Assembly (NCBI RefSeq): GCF_015706575.1
Contig: NW_024037074.1
Span: 3,720,001-3,784,000 of the forward strand
Reading direction: 5' to 3'
From: Patiria miniata
Lineage: Eukaryota; Echinodermata; Asteroidea; Valvatida; Asterinidae
DNA: 64,000 bases
In this document: in pieces, positions 1-9,664 of the stretch
How positions within the stretch are numbered: position 1 is the stretch's first letter
Layout of the letters: each line of letters opens with the position of its first letter
Translations under genes and position numbers: made by a program
Notes under the pieces: model-generated
Databases searched by the model: none
Seen by the model: only the letters and a program-made list of their open reading frames with translations
What the model was told of the DNA's origin: nothing

Positions 1-290
1 CCCCTGATCATTGGGCAAATTAAACATTCCAAATACCATCTCAGCTCCCTGGGGAGTATACAGCTCGATGCAGCCTGTTAGGCGCAATGAAGCTAATTCA
101 ATCACAATAACCATCTCTGCCCTCACAGGTACCCATTTACTCCTGGGTGGAGAGAAGCAATGAGTGACAAAGTGCCTTTCCCAAGGGCACACGCACCATG
201 ACCCCAGGCTGGACTAGAACCCACAACCCGCAGCTTTACCGGCAGACCATGATTCCAATGCCCTTAACCACGAGGCCACAGCACTCCACA
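1..290 (-). repeat. tRNA-derived SINE
   Basis: The minus strand reads from a tRNA-like head (about 185-290; A-box-like TGGCCTCGTGGTTAA, degenerate B box GGGTTCTAGTCC) into a body containing the complement of CCATTTACTCCTGGGTGGAG (about 133-152). The same body recurs at 7.3, 47.2 and 54.9 kb, so this is a dispersed Pol III-type retroposon. It may run off the left edge. It lies 3' of the last visible exon of the JmjC gene. Confidence 0.75.
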
Positions 291-381
291 AGGTGATCTC
301 TCAACTATTAAGGAAAAAAATAAAAAGTTTCAGAATTGTATGCTAATGTCAAAAGCTTTTTTTGTTTTAATTGATTCTTAC

Positions 382-3300
382 TTGATGAGTCAGGCTTGGC
401 TTTCTTATTGTACATCACTAGTACTCTCTCCATGTTGTTGTGTAGCTCTGATCTGGAGATGAAACCATTGTCCTCCTTGTCCAAGATAGAAAGCAGCTGG
501 CGAGATGCAAACAATTTCCAATTTTACTATCAAAATAGCTGTTACTATAAACTGACATACAGATAACATTCATTATTGCTCCCATTCACGCCGGGGCAAA
601 TGGGATTTACTATTCAACAGTTAGGATCATCCTTGTTTCATGGTGCGGTATTGTGTGCTGGTGTGCGCGTTGAGCGTTGCGCATATTGTTCCCAAGAGCC
701 AGTAGCTACAGACAAGTTCAAACATTTCGTGAAGGGGTGGTTTGGAAGAGAGAAATAAGTTTCCCACCAATTTTGTATTGAAATAGAAGTTTATTTTAAC
801 TGTAAATCAAATGACAAGGATCTATTCCTCAATTACATAAACAAAATATCGAGTGGCTTTAATTGTGAAATGGGAGGAAAATTATTGCTCGGTAAAATCT
901 TGACTTCTCCATTTCACTCGGAAAGTCCAGATTTTACCTTGTGATATTCCTCCCATTCCACTCTGAGCCACTCAATATTTGTATACCATTGACCAATCAA
1001 CTTTTAGCATTTGAATTTGCACAGGTTTGCTGATAATGTGATAAGTGAATTTCTAAATAAACCACATTTAATTGTTTTAAAGTTGAATGAAGAAATTGAA
1101 TGGAGAGGGTTTATAACCTGCGACCTCAAAAAATATTTTTTATTTTTTTTTCTGCATGCAATCCTACCTCTTTCCCTCCTTTGAGTGAGCCGCCAAACGC
1201 TTGGTAGAACTCCAAGAAATCTTCCCTGCGCAACTCCCCATTAGAGTTGGTGTCGGCCCTTTCCATGCACTGCATCAGGAAATCCCTAAGGAGACGAGGA
1301 ACAAAATCTTAAAATGATCACTGGGAATTTCGTTTTTGAATAACTCATAGAAAGAAATCTTCAGATCCCACAACGTAAAGACAAACCAGCATATAAGAAC
1401 TTGAAATGTTAACTTGTGTCCATCACTTTGAAGCAGTTTTCAGGGAACGGGTTATTATGAACATATTGACTGGCAAAGAGGTCACGAAGAGGGTTATTGT
1501 GAACATATTGACTGGCAAAGAGGTCAATAGTGAATGTCAGGAAGAGGGTTATTGTGAACATATTGACTGGCAAAGAGGTCACTAGTGAATGTCAGGGAGA
1601 GGGTTATTGTGAACATATTGACTGGCAAAGAGGTCACTAGTGAATGTCAGGGAGAGGGTTATTGTGAACATATTGACTGGCAAAGAGGTCACTAGTGAAT
1701 GTCTATGCACCCCAAGGGAACTGTGAGTGACAAAAATATATCAGGATCTCGAGAGAGACAACGCAAGCAAAACAAAAGAACTTGGAAAAACTAACTTGTA
1801 TCTATACGGTTAAAGCAATATCGAATGAGTGATTTTGGCATTTCCCGTGACGTGACAAAAATGGAGGAAAAACATCTTCACTTCTTACGCATGTAAAATG
1901 TTAAAGACTGATAATGAAGATTTAGGGCAGGTTAAATAAACTATAATCAGTAGGTTTGAGGAGATTAAACAGAAGTATTTTTTAACGTTTTTAAAAAAGG
2001 CTGCGTACACGGATTCCACGAATTGTTTACTTATCAAGTTCTTTTCCATGTACACACACGGGAACGCGAGGCTTCCAGTATATGTTGCCGTATGGGTTTA
2101 GCAAAACTTTAATAACCTTTATATTGGCTTGTGACACTATTTACCTAATAGCTTGAGGGGAGAAGCTTGCATACTCATAGTCCTCTGTGTTGGCGCTGTC
2201 GCCATCTAGGATGTTGGCCAACGTTTTCAGGGTGCCCAAGGATAGACCGCTCAGCTCTCCAGCGCAGGATACCTTACCATCACCGTTGGTGTCCAAAATT
2301 CTCATCATCTGCAGATAAAAAAAAAGGACAAAAATTTAGTTTAGCATTACAATAAAGGAGAGTATAGGATTTTCGAGTGTATTATTGCACAGCTCAGTTC
2401 CACAGCAGTCACATTTTTCCACGTCATAAGTCCGAGTGCCGACACTAGTATGGTTTTATCATTGTAATTTTCTGGTCAAATCTCACAAAGAATTATTCCA
2501 GTGCGAACATAGCTTTACGTGCACTCACCTTCTCTGTAGCTTCCATAAGCATTTGTTTAATGTCCTCTTTGTCTTCTTGAAACTAACAAGAATGAAATCA
2601 ACACGGAAAAAAAGAACAATCAGTGGGGCAAATAATTATCAAAAAAAGTTGGGCTGGTTGACTGAAAGAGAAAAGCTGAAAAAGGATGGCTAACATTTGA
2701 CTAAGGTCGGGTCCAAGTTACTTAGCGACGGCTGGAAATAACATATGGGTCTATGGGCTCCGTGCGCCGACAAAGAGGGCGCCGTTTTACCTAGCAACGA
2801 CGTCCCATGGGCGGGACATTTCGCTGGTTGACACGCACCGTTCCTTGTGTGTGACGCACATACACCAGGGGATTTGTACTATGTACAGGCAGTGGCCGCA
2901 CTTCGCGGCAAATGAATTGCAGTCAGGCAAGATGGCGTCGGTCGGTCACCCCCAACTGTACTTCCTTCCTGTGAACGGAGCGGATAGGAAGTGGCTGCAT
3001 TACATTTACCTGTCCATGATTGCTGTTCAAGATGTGGTTGGGAGATTCATCATCTGGTTCATCTAAACCATACTCCTGCAAGATAATGTGACAATAAGGA
3101 AATGCATGTTACATTTTGATAAATGTGACCTGCTATGGCATAATGAGGAATAACCCCCATCCTTGACTCTTTGAGTTTTATACCATGTAAAAGAAGAACT
3201 CTTTAGCTTTGTAATGATACCAAATTTATTTCTGTAACTCATTTACTTTCAAAGATATGCCGCGGGAAAGTCAGTACTAGTAGTGCGTTGCCGAACTTCT

Positions 3301-6300
3301 GCGAACTCATTTCGAGAAAAACAGCTTCAAAAAAAGTTGTGTGTTGCGCGTTGTTGCATTGCAAGCTTTATGTGCAATGTGTTTGTACATATGCATGTGA
3401 AACAATATTGTTACATTGTAAACAGTTTCTGAGTGCACACTGTGTAGGCACGCGCTCACAGATTGGACCGGTGCTGCAATATACATCACGTATGTAAGGA
3501 ACAACACTTACAGCGCATGCTCTATTGCCTATTCATACAATGTGGTCCAATCAGATGGTGTTATTTCCATTACGTAGTGAAGCCCCGTGAACTAGACATT
3601 GTCTTTGGCAATGCAACATTGCATTTTGTGCACCATTTTCCACAGCTGATCATGAGTGGTTAGGCTATATACTACAGACTAATGACACTGCTATAAATAA
3701 ACAGAGCAGGCAATACGCTTTCGAATGGTAACACACAAAAGTATTCACAAATCGATTCTCTTAAAAAAGCGAATGCGAATGCGAACGCGAATTTGTGATG
3801 CCACGGCAAGATTTCGCACCACGATTTCGCAAAAACAGGACTACAGGTAAAGGAGGTCCAGAATGGGGCAGTGCTTGGGAAGAAACTGGGTGGATGTTTC
3901 CTAAAATTTGCTTTGGGTACAGCGATTGTACATGTATACGGATGTGAACAGCTGGAAGATTGGGTGAAATGGTACAAGTTTACCAATGTTTGCTAAAACG
4001 TGGGAACTTTAATTTTACAGTTCTAACATACCTCCAAAAGTCCCGTCAGCATTAACGGCTGGTTTAACACTCCCAGGGAACTACACCACTCCTTCAAAGT
4101 GTCACTATTCAAAAATTGAGAATATAAAAGATAAAAGATACTTACTTTATGATACATAAATCACTGATGTAGCAATTTAGTATGCACTGTATGCTTTAGT
4201 AACATCCAAAAACTTGCAAAAAAACCCCCAAAACTCAAAGGCTTGTTTGGAAGGGATGTGAACCAAAGACCTCCTCCTTAATAGTGCAGACATCTTAACC
4301 ACTCAAACACACAGCTGTTTTACTGGGCCTGACTGGGTACCGCATTGGACGGTAGTAGGCCTGTGCATCAAGAAGCTGTCCATTGTTATACTCGATTTGA
4401 CTGGATCTCATAGCTACATGTACATGTACGCCAAGAAATCAGTGTCCCTTTATTTAAGCATGACATTATTATTAGTGGTACTACAACATAATTGAACACT
4501 ATATTACTTCAAGCAGGACAAGTTAAGTTGATGAAATTTGTGTCCATATGCAGGATGCGGAGTGCGGTATGGATCGAGACCGTGCTATATGGTTATATGT
4601 AGCACGGCTTGTTGCCATGGATCGACCAATCAGGATCGAGGATTCAAGTTTACTTGAAGATAAAGCTTGATGTCTGCACTAGAAAGCAGGAGGTTGTGGG
4701 TTCGAGTCCACCTGAGTGATTTTTTTTTTCAACTTTCACTCGGGAGGTATATACAGTGTTAAATACATCGGTGAAGGGCAAAATCTAATATTGATTTACA
4801 TCATCCCGATGCAAATTCCACATCAGATTTGAGCCAGCCAACAACCAGCCAGACACGCAAGCTTGGTGGTCGAGTGGTAATAGACGTCTGCACTAGAAAG
4901 CAGGTCTTGGGTTTGAGTCCCACCCGAGTGATTTTTGTCCGACTTTCACTCAGGAGGTAACACACTGAGTATACAGTGTTTATACGTCGGTGAAGGGCAA
5001 AACCTAACATTGATTTACATCACCCCGATGCAAATTCCATCTTATGAATCAGCTTGACATGTCGGTTTTTTTACTTTTTGGTGGATAGGCCTATCACTCA
5101 CTTGAGTTCAAATGGATCAGTATCTCCCATTGTCTGATCACCATATCCATCGTAGGTGTACACCATGTTGACCTCACTCAGGGGGGTATAGTGCAGGTCA
5201 TCGTCATGGCAACCACTCAAGTCGACCTCAGTCAGGCGGGAGAACAGGACGGAGACCGCTTGGTTTCTGTCGTAGGAGCGCACTTGGTGCCAGTAACCTT
5301 GACAACAAATTGACAAGAGATTTTGAAAATGTAAAACAAAATGGAAAATCATACAGGTTCCCATGCTTAACGAGACATTACGTCCTGCAATGCACCCAAA
5401 TTGAGCTACACAACGCGTTTTAAATGAAATGATGTTGATTGGAAAGAGCATTTTATAGTAGGGTATTAAGGTCCACACAACCACCCTTTACAAACTGGGC
5501 GTTTTGGTGTTATTCTTGCAAGAACCATGCGAGAAAAAATTTTGGGGGTCAAAAATTTAAATGACTCCCAAAAATCAAGCTGTTGAGTGCTAGTTGTGAA
5601 TCCTGCTGCGGAGTGCATCGCATTCTGCAGACGTGCGAGAAACAACATTCCTTTGTTGGTGCTGTGTGCATTATGTGACACGCGTGTACCATACACTGAA
5701 TGGACACAGCTGGAATATGTATGCGTATGCCACAAAATGTCCGCCATGTCCAATGTACACAACCAAGGCCCAATTTCACGGCGCTGCTTAGCACAAAAAT
5801 TTGCTTAGTACAAAAATAGTCTGGCTTATAAAAGCAGGTAACCAGCCAAAACTCCATGTGATGTATATTGCTCGTGATCAGTATTCAGCTGTTGTTTGCT
5901 TAGCATGAAAATCACATGGAGTTTTGGCTGGTAACCTGCTTTCATAAACCAGACTTTTTTTGTGCTAAGCAAATTTTTGTGCTTAGCAGCGCCGTGAAAT
6001 TGGCCCCAGGTTTGTTCGTCTTTTCTCAGGAACGGTAAGACATAAGGTTAGTTTCCTTTCAACAAGACCTTTGAAATGGGATGAGCAAACAATCCATGGC
6101 ATAAAATGATCGGGGATATATATGCCTCTTTAATTGAATCTTTCAGTATCATGACTTGATCTGCAAGCAATTCCCATTGTGAAATATTTTACATCAGCTT
6201 TTCATTCATAAATTTATTGCACACAATTAGTTCTTAATTTTCTTTTTATTCACCTTAAAGGGAAAAAACAAAATTTGCAAACATCAAAAAATAAAACTAC

Positions 6301-8388
6301 CAAATCATTTTGAAATACCTTGCTGGACTGTTAGTGAATGACAGTGTAAAGCATCCTGTAAAATCATGGCACCTGGTATACTGTCATTTTCAAGAAAAGT
6401 GTTATTTTTGTATCAATTTCCAACGCTGATCGGCCGATCAGCGTTGGAAAAAATTGCCTTTTTTTCAAATACTGGCCCCAATTGACCATCGCACTTGTTT
6501 GCAATCGATTACACACCTATGAACGGGTACAAGCCAGCTAGACTGGTTCCCTGACCTTACAATTCCCCAATGTATATAAACTGCTCTGTTTCTTCTTATA
6601 TGGAGTCAGGGAACCAGACTACAGGAAAATGATTGTTTTTCTTGGTTTTTATAGCATTTTCGAACCCAAAACCTCAAAAAAGTCAGTGTAACTATATTTG
6701 CTATATATTTCCAACCCTCCAATTCCATCCATTTCTGAAAATTACAGCAAAAGCAAATGATGTATATTCCCTTTAAATGAGCTTGTCAATATTTGAACTA
6801 GAGTTATATTCGATAGTGGGATGTGAAAAACTGGTCAGGTATTGAAAAATAAAAGTTTGACAACTCCATTTGGTGCTCGATCCAAGCCCTGTCCTTTCAG
6901 CCTAGTGCTCAAGGTTTGGGATTTGCGTGGAATTAAGTTTATTGCAAAAAATCCCTGTGACTTGAATTACGGACCCGACTTCATCACTGCACCTGCACTC
7001 ACCATAGGGCAAGAAGAGACAATCTCCAGCCATGATGTTGGCATAGGACCAGTCGACATCGGCAAACGCTGGGTATCTCTCCAGATCAACGTTGTCTGGA
7101 TCCAGGAGGGCGAAGCCGCCATAAGCTTCTACGTCTTCCTGCGAGGTGGAAATTGAACAATATAACTTACCAGGAGCATGTTCCTCTTAAATGCGAAAGA
7201 TGCAAACTTTGCCAAAAATTTGAGAGTGGAACACACCAAAGAACTTAAAGTAAAAGTAAAGCCTGTCGCAAGCCAATGTGGCTCATCAGGCCGGCGTTTA
7301 TCTCCGGTTTCAGTAGCATGAAATGACTGAGAATATTTCTACTCCCCCTGGATGGGATGCTAGTCCATCGCAGGTTACTCCCCAGCTAATGCCGGTACCC
7401 ATTTATACTCCTGGGTGGAGAGGGGCAAGTGGGGGTGAAGTGGCTTGCCCAAGGACACAATATATGACCAGCAGCTGGATTCGAACCCCGGACCCTCTGA
7501 TCATGAGTCACAAACCCTAACCACTTGGCCACACACTCCCCCAGAGGACTTGAACTTCAAAAAAAAAAAGAATAATTTTTTGAAGAACTTTTCTGCCAGG
7601 CGATGTAAAATTTAATACTCTATTTCTCCATCTGAAAATCTGAGCCTGAAAGCCTAGCGTTTGTGGCATAACATAAGACATCCTTGGTAGTGGTCTGAGA
7701 AAATGTGGTGGTCATCCTTTCTCCCTTTTCAGCATTTGACCGTTACCTTGGCGATAGGGATGCGATCTTCAAACGATGGATGGATGAAGATCCAGTCCTT
7801 CCGTCCAGCGTAGAGACAATTGATGGCATTGTCTGCATCGCGGTGGAGTAAGCTCTTGGTGCCACCACTGCTCATCCACAGATTGGCTTCTAAGATCCTG
7901 TCCCGGAACGTCCCGCATGTCAGAAATGGCAGAACGGACACCTCCCTCGACATCGCATCCGGCAACTGCGAGACGATGTAAGAATTTCTCTTTATGTAAC
8001 TCGCCAGGAAATTTTCGATGGTGTCCTGTCCGAGTCCCTTGACTCCTGTCGGGGAGTCATCCTTCTCAGCTTTCGACTCAATCTTCACTTTCAGGTCGCC
8101 GTAATTTTTTAAGAGATAGTCGTCCGACCAGAGGTGCATACCTGGAGACTGCCGGGCCGCACCTCTGAACAGGACCGGACGGCGTTGACTGGCATAAAGA
8201 TCCCAGAATTCCCTGGGCGGGGGCAGTGTTTCTAGGACTTCGATGTGGCCGATTGGGTCGCGGTGTTTGCCCAGTTGTTGCCCGTCACCCCGTAAAGAGT
8301 TTAATGACTCCACGGTTGAGACAAGGGCAAGAATGTTGATGACTGATGCAACAGTTTTTCTGCAAAGCAACCGTGTTGGTTTTGCCAT
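382..8388 (-). CDS. Secreted or ER-lumen JmjC dioxygenase with C-terminal EF-hands (3' partial)
   Basis: Nine exons splice in phase: 8388-7747, 7138-7003, 5297-5102, 4104-4032, 3075-3010, 2582-2529, 2308-2145, 1285-1168 and 496-382, giving 521 codons so far. The last exon ends in phase 1 at a gtaag donor, so the C-terminus lies off the left edge. The ATG at 8388 starts a signal-peptide-like segment (MAKPTRLLCRK, then a hydrophobic stretch). The JmjC/cupin core keeps the Fe(II) triad HRD (H182, D184) and the distal H263 in YWHQVRS, with a likely 2-oxoglutarate lysine in GRKDW. Three EF-hand loops follow: DTNGDG at 395 (imperfect last position), DTNSNG at 455 and DKEDNGFISRSE at 489-500. The last two are spaced like a real EF pair. 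Family knowledge suggests Fe/2OG hydroxylation of a secretory-pathway protein, tuned by calcium; the substrate is unknown. JMJD8 is ER-luminal but lacks EF-hands. In-frame ATGs upstream of 8388 precede low-complexity residues and were not used. Confidence 0.85.
1449..1703. repeat. 55-bp tandem repeat (about 4.7 copies)
   Basis: A unit beginning GGGTTATTGTGAACATATTG recurs at 1491, 1546, 1601 and 1656, with a shortened first copy at 1449. Copies are nearly identical, so the expansion is recent. It lies in a JmjC-gene intron (1286-2144). Confidence 0.9.
2583..3009. other. JmjC-gene intron with a fragment of a repeat end
   Basis: No coding sequence is recognised. GGGTCCAAGTTACT at 2708-2721 matches the end of the hairpin element at 45.9-46.0 kb (near 45988), so a decayed relative may lie here. 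A GC-rich stretch of unknown meaning spans 2755-2830. Confidence 0.35.
3076..4031. other. JmjC-gene intron, nothing recognised
   Basis: A 956 bp intron between the EYGLDEPDD exon and the NDTLKEW exon. I see a short run of GAATGCGAACGC-like sequence at 3770-3790 but no gene, RNA or clear transposon. Confidence 0.4.
4235..4340 (-). repeat. Decayed tRNA-like SINE fragment
   Basis: GGCTTGTTTGGAAGGGATGTG then AACC...CTTAACCACTC reads on the minus strand as A-box and degenerate B-box-like sequence. The flank AGCTGTTTGGGAGGGATTCG at about 60864 is similar, suggesting an old shared family. Confidence 0.35.
4664..5043 (+). repeat. Two tandem copies of a second tRNA-derived SINE family
   Basis: Copy 1 (about 4664-4818) and copy 2 (about 4857-5043) share GTCTGCACTAGAAAGCAGG, a B box (GGGTTCGAGTCC or GGGTTTGAGTCC), ACTTTCACTC(G/A)GGAGGTA, TCGGTGAAGGGCAAAA and GATGCAAATTCCA. 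Only copy 2 retains an A-box-like GTGGTCGAGTGGTAA. The tRNA head differs from the SINE at 1-290. They lie in the intron upstream of JmjC exon 4. Confidence 0.75.
5767..6007. repeat. Fold-back MITE, arms of about 100 bp
   Basis: The left end GGCCCAATTTCACGGCGCTG and right end CAGCGCCGTGAAATTGGCCC are inverse. Inward sequences (CTTAGCACAAAAATTTGCTTA, GGTAACCAGCCAAAACTCCATGTGAT) also pair across a loop of about 40 bp. No coding capacity. It lies in a JmjC-gene intron. Confidence 0.9.
6255..6776 (-). mobile_element. TTAA-bounded MITE, family M1 copy a
   Basis: About 520 bp bounded by TTAAAGGGA...TCCCTTTAA, with the inner terminal word CATTTGC or ATTTGCAAACATC. It contains a perfect 34-bp palindrome at 6417-6450 (core CGCTGATCGG/CCGATCAGCG). 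Sister copies: 28671-29193, 31648-32171, 36111-36300 (truncated) and 57128-57647. TTAA at both ends fits a piggyBac-like 4-bp target duplication. Non-coding. Confidence 0.85.
7275..7545 (-). repeat. tRNA-derived SINE
   Basis: The minus strand has an A-box-like TGGCCAAGTGGTTAG and a B box GGTTCGAATCC (complement at 7478-7488), then the body word complementary to CTCCTGGGTGGAGAGG (about 7409-7424) shared with the SINEs at 1-290, 47.2 and 54.9 kb. It lies in the first JmjC-gene intron. Confidence 0.75.
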
Positions 8389-8574
8389 GTTGATTTTCAA
8401 ATCGAGTTTCACAAATCTGTTAAAAGAAAAAAAAAAAAAGAAACAACATGTTCCCCTGCTTTCCTCAAACCCAGTTCTTAGGCTCATGACATGGGAAATT
8501 CTCCATTTATTTAGAGCTGGAAGTGGGACCACTTTCTACAAGAAAAAAGTAGCCTACTTTACATGCTTATACCC

Positions 8575-8692
8575 CTAGTCCGAATAAGGACTCTACGAAT
8601 CACCTTTTTTAACATTTGGACATGGTCGGGCGACCATGTCCAAATGTTAAAAAAAGCGATTCGTTGAATCCTACTCCTAGTTTATACTCAGA
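8575..8692. mobile_element. Short hairpin MITE 5' of the JmjC gene
   Basis: A near-perfect hairpin at about 8606-8657 (TTTTTTAACATTTGGACATG and its complement around a 2-nt centre), flanked by CTAGTCCGA and TCAGACTAA. A diverged relative lies at 45860-46012. It sits about 200 bp upstream of the JmjC start codon and could affect that promoter; this is untested. Confidence 0.7.
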
Positions 8693-9136
8693 CTAATTTA
8701 CCCCCCCCCCCCTAGCCTGTTCCTTGCTCTATGGTAAAAAAATGTCTTGGGCGCGATCGGTCGATGAGCGCGATCAGTCGATCATGTCGAATACCTTTTC
8801 TTTCTGTAGCAGGCGCGGATCCGTCCCCCCGGCCCCTGCTCCGACCCCAAAAATATATCCTGGACCCTTCATTATCTGCACAGGTAACGCTTGCATATGC
8901 GCGCGTTATGTCACACACAAATTGAACGTGAGTACGTAGAAAAAGGACTGAGTAGCTCTAGGCATGTTAGGGGGTCTGACGATACTGGAAATAATGTAGG
9001 CCTAGGCTATTAGTACTGTGCACAAAATACGGACAGAGCCACCATGGTTAGGGGTCCATGGTTAGGGGGTATTTTTACACTATTCTGTTAATGTAGCGTA
9101 ATAAAAATCGTCTGATTTGAACAGCGCTCCCATGCA
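8693..9136. other. Intergenic, probable 5' flank of the JmjC gene
   Basis: A poly-C run at 8701-8712, then unique-looking sequence. No gene recognised; the short frames here overlap each other on opposite strands. Confidence 0.3.
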
Positions 9137-9314
9137 AAGTAGATAGTGGATATTTTGCCGGAGGTAATGACGGCAAACTAACGATTACTAAAGGTTTGTT
9201 GGCGGCAATCCATATCAACAGAGGGCGCTGTACAAAAAACAGTAACTGCGCATGTTCAGTGCATATCCGGCAAACTAACGTTTACTAAAGGTTTGGCGTC
9301 TCCCGCAAAATATA
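9137..9314. mobile_element. Short MITE, family M4 (internally deleted copy)
   Basis: Ends GATAGTGGATATTTTGCCGG and CGCAAAATATACACTGCC are inverse; inside, GGCAAACTAACG(A/T)TTACTAAAGG occurs near each end. Flanks TGCAAAGTA and TTGAAAGTA are a plausible 9-bp target duplication with two differences. A longer copy at 25003-25554 has about 370 bp extra in the middle. Confidence 0.75.
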
Positions 9315-9317
9315 CAC

Positions 9318-9440
9318 TGCCTTGAAAGTATGGTACGAGCCCTCAGCCCCCCCCCCCCCACGCCCCCATTGAAAGTATGGTACGAGCCCCAGTACGAGCC
9401 CCAGCCCCCTCCCCCCCCCCCCCCCCCCCAACCAACCAAC
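9318..9440. repeat. Low-complexity C-rich tract with duplicated word
   Basis: AAAGTATGGTACGAGCCC occurs twice (about 9325 and 9373) among poly-C runs. Overlapping proline- or glycine-rich frames here are artefacts of the C tract. Confidence 0.7.
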
Positions 9441-9664
9441 CATGGAGGAACCAACCAAGCATGCCAAGTGTCCAGAGAAAAAAACCTGTCTGTCATTTCA
9501 GAATTTCACCTGGCGGATTTCCGATAAAATTTGCCCCCAAAACATACCCAAACTACCAAATGCGCCACTTACGGATCTAGAACAGATTAGAATTCAGGGT
9601 GATGGTACTAATGTCAATTTACGATTCGGTTGGAAAGTGAAATTTGCCGTTCTTTTCGTGCACC

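Noticed and set aside
8388-8532. Upstream in-frame start for the JmjC protein
   Set aside because: It would place a poly-Phe, low-complexity stretch ahead of a good signal-peptide start at 8388.
9318-9580. Overlapping Pro- or Gly-rich frames
   Set aside because: Produced by poly-C tracts; no splice support and no homology that I recognise.
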